Below are positions 22,538-25,026 of a stretch of DNA of 25,026 bases, piece after piece. The notes below the pieces were generated by a model. That model searched no databases. It was not told the DNA's origin and saw only the letters and a list, made by a program, of their open reading frames with translations. Numbering within the stretch: the first letter of the stretch is position 1; each line of letters opens with the position of its first letter. Both the position numbers and the translations under genes were made by a program. The stretch is from an uncultured Prevotella sp. Lineage in GTDB: Bacteria > Bacteroidota > Bacteroidia > Bacteroidales > Bacteroidaceae. The stretch spans positions 1 to 25,026 of the forward strand of contig CAAGFF010000266.1 in NCBI GenBank assembly GCA_900769055.1, read 5' to 3'.

Positions 22538-23869
22538 ATGAGACAAAATCTATTCCTTATCCTTGCCATTTTGGCGGTAAGTATCACTGGCGCAGATGCC
22601 AAGAAGAAGCAGCCACGACAGTGCTGGCCCGATGGAACTCCTATCTCCGAGTGGTTTTCTGACACCTCCAAGGTAGACGTAGAGACACTTGGCAGGAAGT
22701 ATGTCATCACCGACTTTGGCGTGAAGTCCGACAGTACCATTGTTCAGACATCTGCTATTCAAGCCGTTATTGACAAGGCGGCTGAGCAGGGCGGGGGAGT
22801 GGTGGTTATCCCCAAGGGAACCTACATGAGTGGCTCGCTGTTTTTCCGTCAGGGCACTCATCTTTATGTGGATGAGGGCGGCAAGCTGAAAGGCTCTGAG
22901 CGCATAGCTGATTTCGAAATCCGCGAGACACGCATAGAGGGACAGACCTGCAAGTATTTCTCGGCCTTGGTCAACGCCGATGGCATTGACGGCTTTGTGA
23001 TAGCAGGAAAGGGTACCATCGACGGCAACGGATACCATTACTGGAATGAATTCTGGATTCGACGTAAGTGGAATCCCCAGTGTACCAACAAGGATGCGCA
23101 GCGTCCGCGTCTTACTTATATCTCCAACTGTACCAACGTTACAGTGCAGGACGTAAGACTCATAAACAGCCCGTTCTGGACCAACCATATATATAATAGT
23201 TCGCGCGTGCGTTACCTAGACCTCTACATCTATGCTCCTACGAGTGGTGTCAAGGCTCCGAGTTCCGATGCCATAGACATTGATGTATGCCACGATGTGC
23301 TGGTTCACGGTTGCTACATGAATGTCAACGATGATGCCGTAGTGCTGAAAGGAGGTAAGGGTACGTGGGCTGACAAGGCTCCTGAGAATGGCCCCAACAA
23401 CAATATACTTATCCAGAACTGCCACTATGGCAAGGTGCATGGCTGCCTGACCCTTGGCTCAGAGAGCGTCAGCGACCATAACGTCATCATCAGGAACTGC
23501 CATGCCGATGATGCAAACAGGGTTCTGTGGCTAAAGATGCGTCCAGATACCCCACAGCATTATGAGTATGTTACCGTTGATGGCTTTACAGGCAAGGCTG
23601 GCTCGTTCCTTGTCATCAGGCCATGGACACAGTTCTTCCAGCCAGAGAAGCGCGAGGACATGCCTAAGTCGAGATGCAACAACATCGTCATGAGGAATAT
23701 AAACATGGATTGCCGCAACTTCTTTGATGTTGGTGCTTCAGACAAGTATGACCTTCAGGATTTCACGTTCGAGAATGTAGAAGTGAAAGACCAGAAGAAT
23801 GCCTTCGACAAGACGCTCATTGAAGGTACCATAGTGAATAATGTCGTTATCAATGGGGAGAAGCGGTAA
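22538..23869 (+). CDS. GH28 polygalacturonase / rhamnogalacturonase family enzyme
   Basis: 443 residues with a signal peptide (1-21, ending ADA) and a right-handed beta-helix built from repeats such as NCTNVTVQDVRLINSPFW. GH28 blocks are present in altered form: SSDAIDID (Asp244; usual N-T-D), VNDDAVVLKGGKG (Asp265, Asp266; usual G-DD), HGCLTLGSESV (His301; usual GHG-x-S-x-GS) and LWLKMRP (usual RIK). All three catalytic aspartates and the histidine remain. N-terminal TDFGVKSDSTIVQTSAIQAV is typical of the family. The variants fit an exo-acting or rhamnogalacturonan-type subgroup better than a plain endo-polygalacturonase, but this is a guess. It is likely periplasmic and is followed by a pectin-type esterase 41 nt later. 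Confidence 0.87.
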   Translation: MRQNLFLILAILAVSITGADAKKKQPRQCWPDGTPISEWFSDTSKVDVETLGRKYVITDFGVKSDSTIVQTSAIQAVIDKAAEQGGGVVVIPKGTYMSGSLFFRQGTHLYVDEGGKLKGSERIADFEIRETRIEGQTCKYFSALVNADGIDGFVIAGKGTIDGNGYHYWNEFWIRRKWNPQCTNKDAQRPRLTYISNCTNVTVQDVRLINSPFWTNHIYNSSRVRYLDLYIYAPTSGVKAPSSDAIDIDVCHDVLVHGCYMNVNDDAVVLKGGKGTWADKAPENGPNNNILIQNCHYGKVHGCLTLGSESVSDHNVIIRNCHADDANRVLWLKMRPDTPQHYEYVTVDGFTGKAGSFLVIRPWTQFFQPEKREDMPKSRCNNIVMRNINMDCRNFFDVGASDKYDLQDFTFENVEVKDQKNAFDKTLIEGTIVNNVVINGEKR

Positions 23870-23910
23870 ATGCCTTTTCCCATCCTAATCTACAAACAAA
23901 TATTATAGTA

Positions 23911-25026
23911 ATGAGAAAATTCTTTTTGGCATCCGTCTTTATGACGTGTTTTGCCTGTGCCAATGCTCAAACATTTGACATGAGTGCCCCACTGCCATCC
24001 TATTCTGATGCTACAGGCTATGGCTGGGATGTTGTTGAGGCTCCAACGGCCAAGGAGCTTAAGGCAGGACTTACCCGTCCTGTATTCTTCTCCGTGAAAG
24101 TTCCCGATGGCAACTACAAGGTAACGGTAACTCTCGGCTCAAAGAAACACAAGGGCAACACCGTTGTCAGGGCTGAGAACAGACGCCTTTTGCTGGAGGA
24201 GACAGCAACGCGTAAGGGACAGCAGCTCACTTATTCCTTTGTCGTAAACAAGCGCTCGCCATATATCAGCGACAAGATGAGCGTGAGGATTAAGGAGCGG
24301 GAGCGTGACTACCTCAACTGGGACGACAAGCTCACGCTTGAGTTCAATGGTCAGATGCCTACCGTGGCAACTGTCAGCGTGGAGCCTGACAATACTGCCA
24401 CAACGTTGTTCCTCTGTGGCAACTCTACCGTGGTAGACCAGAGCCGCGAGCCATGGGCCAGCTGGGGACAGATGATACCCCGTTGGTTTGACGATGGTGT
24501 GGCAATATCCAACCATGCAGAGAGCGGTCTGACGGCAGGCTCATTCCTTGCTGGTAACCGTCTTGAGAAAATACTTGTCTCTATGAAACCTGGCGACTAT
24601 GTATTCTGCGAGTTTGGCCATAACGACCAGAAAGAGAAGAATGCTGGTGCAGGAGCATGGTATAACTTCTCCTACAACCTGAAGAAGTTCATTGACCTCG
24701 TTCGTCAGAAGCAGGGGCACATAGTATTCCTTACCCCAACTCAGCGACGCAGGTTCGAGAATGGAAAGATACGGGAGACCCATGGTGACTATCCCGATGC
24801 CATGCGTGCAGTAGCTCAGCGTGAGAACGTGCCTGTCATCGAGCTTCACGACATGACTCGCACATTCTTCGAGACGCTTGGCGAGGAGAACAGCAAGCGT
24901 GCCCTCGTACACTATCCTTCAGGAACTTTCCCAGGTCAGGACAGGGAACTGGCAGACAATACCCATTTCAATACTTGGGGCGCATACGAGGTTGCCAAGA
25001 TGGTTGTCATGGGCATGAAGCAGCAC
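23911..25026 (+). CDS. CE12-like rhamnogalacturonan acetylesterase (SGNH), 3' end cut by the window
   Basis: 372 codons are visible without a stop; the gene continues past the right edge. Signal peptide 1-19 (ending ANAQ). Residues 20-160 form a beta-rich N-terminal domain. The SGNH domain starts at LFLCGNSTVVDQ with nucleophile Ser172; the block is G-N-S in place of G-D-S, a form I recall as common in Bacteroidota members. Further blocks are EFGHNDQK (the Asn), THGDYPDAM and DNTHFNTWGAY (Asp349, His352). HYPSGTFPGQDRELADNTHF is characteristic of rhamnogalacturonan acetylesterase-like proteins. It removes acetyl esters from rhamnogalacturonan I, which clears the way for GH28. It shares the GH28 promoter (41-nt gap, no terminator). 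Confidence 0.87.
   Translation, partial: MRKFFLASVFMTCFACANAQTFDMSAPLPSYSDATGYGWDVVEAPTAKELKAGLTRPVFFSVKVPDGNYKVTVTLGSKKHKGNTVVRAENRRLLLEETATRKGQQLTYSFVVNKRSPYISDKMSVRIKERERDYLNWDDKLTLEFNGQMPTVATVSVEPDNTATTLFLCGNSTVVDQSREPWASWGQMIPRWFDDGVAISNHAESGLTAGSFLAGNRLEKILVSMKPGDYVFCEFGHNDQKEKNAGAGAWYNFSYNLKKFIDLVRQKQGHIVFLTPTQRRRFENGKIRETHGDYPDAMRAVAQRENVPVIELHDMTRTFFETLGEENSKRALVHYPSGTFPGQDRELADNTHFNTWGAYEVAKMVVMGMKQH

Noticed and set aside
24418..24429. G-N-S in place of G-D-S as loss of activity in the CE12-like protein
   Set aside because: The nucleophile Ser172 and the Asp349/His352 pair are present, and I recall the Asn form as usual in this Bacteroidota group.

Overview
The window looks like a chromosomal carbohydrate-utilisation region of a gut or rumen Bacteroidota, most likely Prevotella/Segatella. 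The evidence is a SusC/SusD pair, lipoproteins with a Cys at about residue 20, BACON and PKD modules, propeller and SusR-type regulators, and promoters of the Bacteroidota kind (TAnnTTTG at -7). Genus assignment is inference; no rRNA or tRNA gene is visible.

Layout. (1) 1-483: a promoter pointing off the left edge, then a 3'-truncated GH53 galactanase remnant divergent from the next gene. (2) 484-2196: a short propeller/TM/AraC regulator. (3) 2238-5956, minus strand: a translationally coupled pair, a CE7 acetyl-xylan-esterase-like protein and an 801-residue protein with three alpha/beta-hydrolase domains in a row. (4) 6131-6530: a 3'-truncated MFS transporter followed by a G-run repeat. (5) 6531-7148: an orphan VWA-domain protein. 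(6) 7149-7718: a non-coding stretch with a terminator, four regularly spaced 11-bp dyads and the susC promoter. (7) 7719-20564: a beta-glucan polysaccharide utilisation locus: SusC, SusD, a surface glycan-binding protein with tandem CBM-like repeats, a BACON-GH16 lipoprotein endo-glucanase, and two GH3 beta-glucosidases. (8) 20565-20740: a long inverted array of 7-nt repeats. (9) 20776-22443: a SusR-like membrane regulator (TPR, TM, coiled coil, HTH). (10) 22538-25026: a pectin pair, a GH28 and a CE12-like esterase cut by the right edge.

How it works together (family knowledge plus inference). GH16 cuts beta-1,3 or mixed-linkage beta-glucan at the cell surface. The glycan-binding lipoprotein and SusD hold the oligosaccharides and SusC imports them. 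The GH3 enzymes release glucose, and the SusR-like protein probably senses an oligosaccharide and activates the locus. The esterases of block 3 would strip acetyl or feruloyl groups from xylan or pectin, and block 10 attacks rhamnogalacturonan or homogalacturonan.

The most unusual signal is a 117-nt, 39-codon palindromic element built of runs of six C or six G. It is present in the same reading frame and at the same interdomain position in both GH3 genes, about 95% identical between genes that are otherwise clearly diverged. It has 24-nt near-perfect inverted ends and a four-tract G6 quadruplex motif. Partial copies lie between genes at 6388-6417 and, degenerate, at 20621-20635. It behaves like a protein-coding palindromic repeat (compare the Rickettsia palindromic elements) and may be a mobile or converting repeat family.
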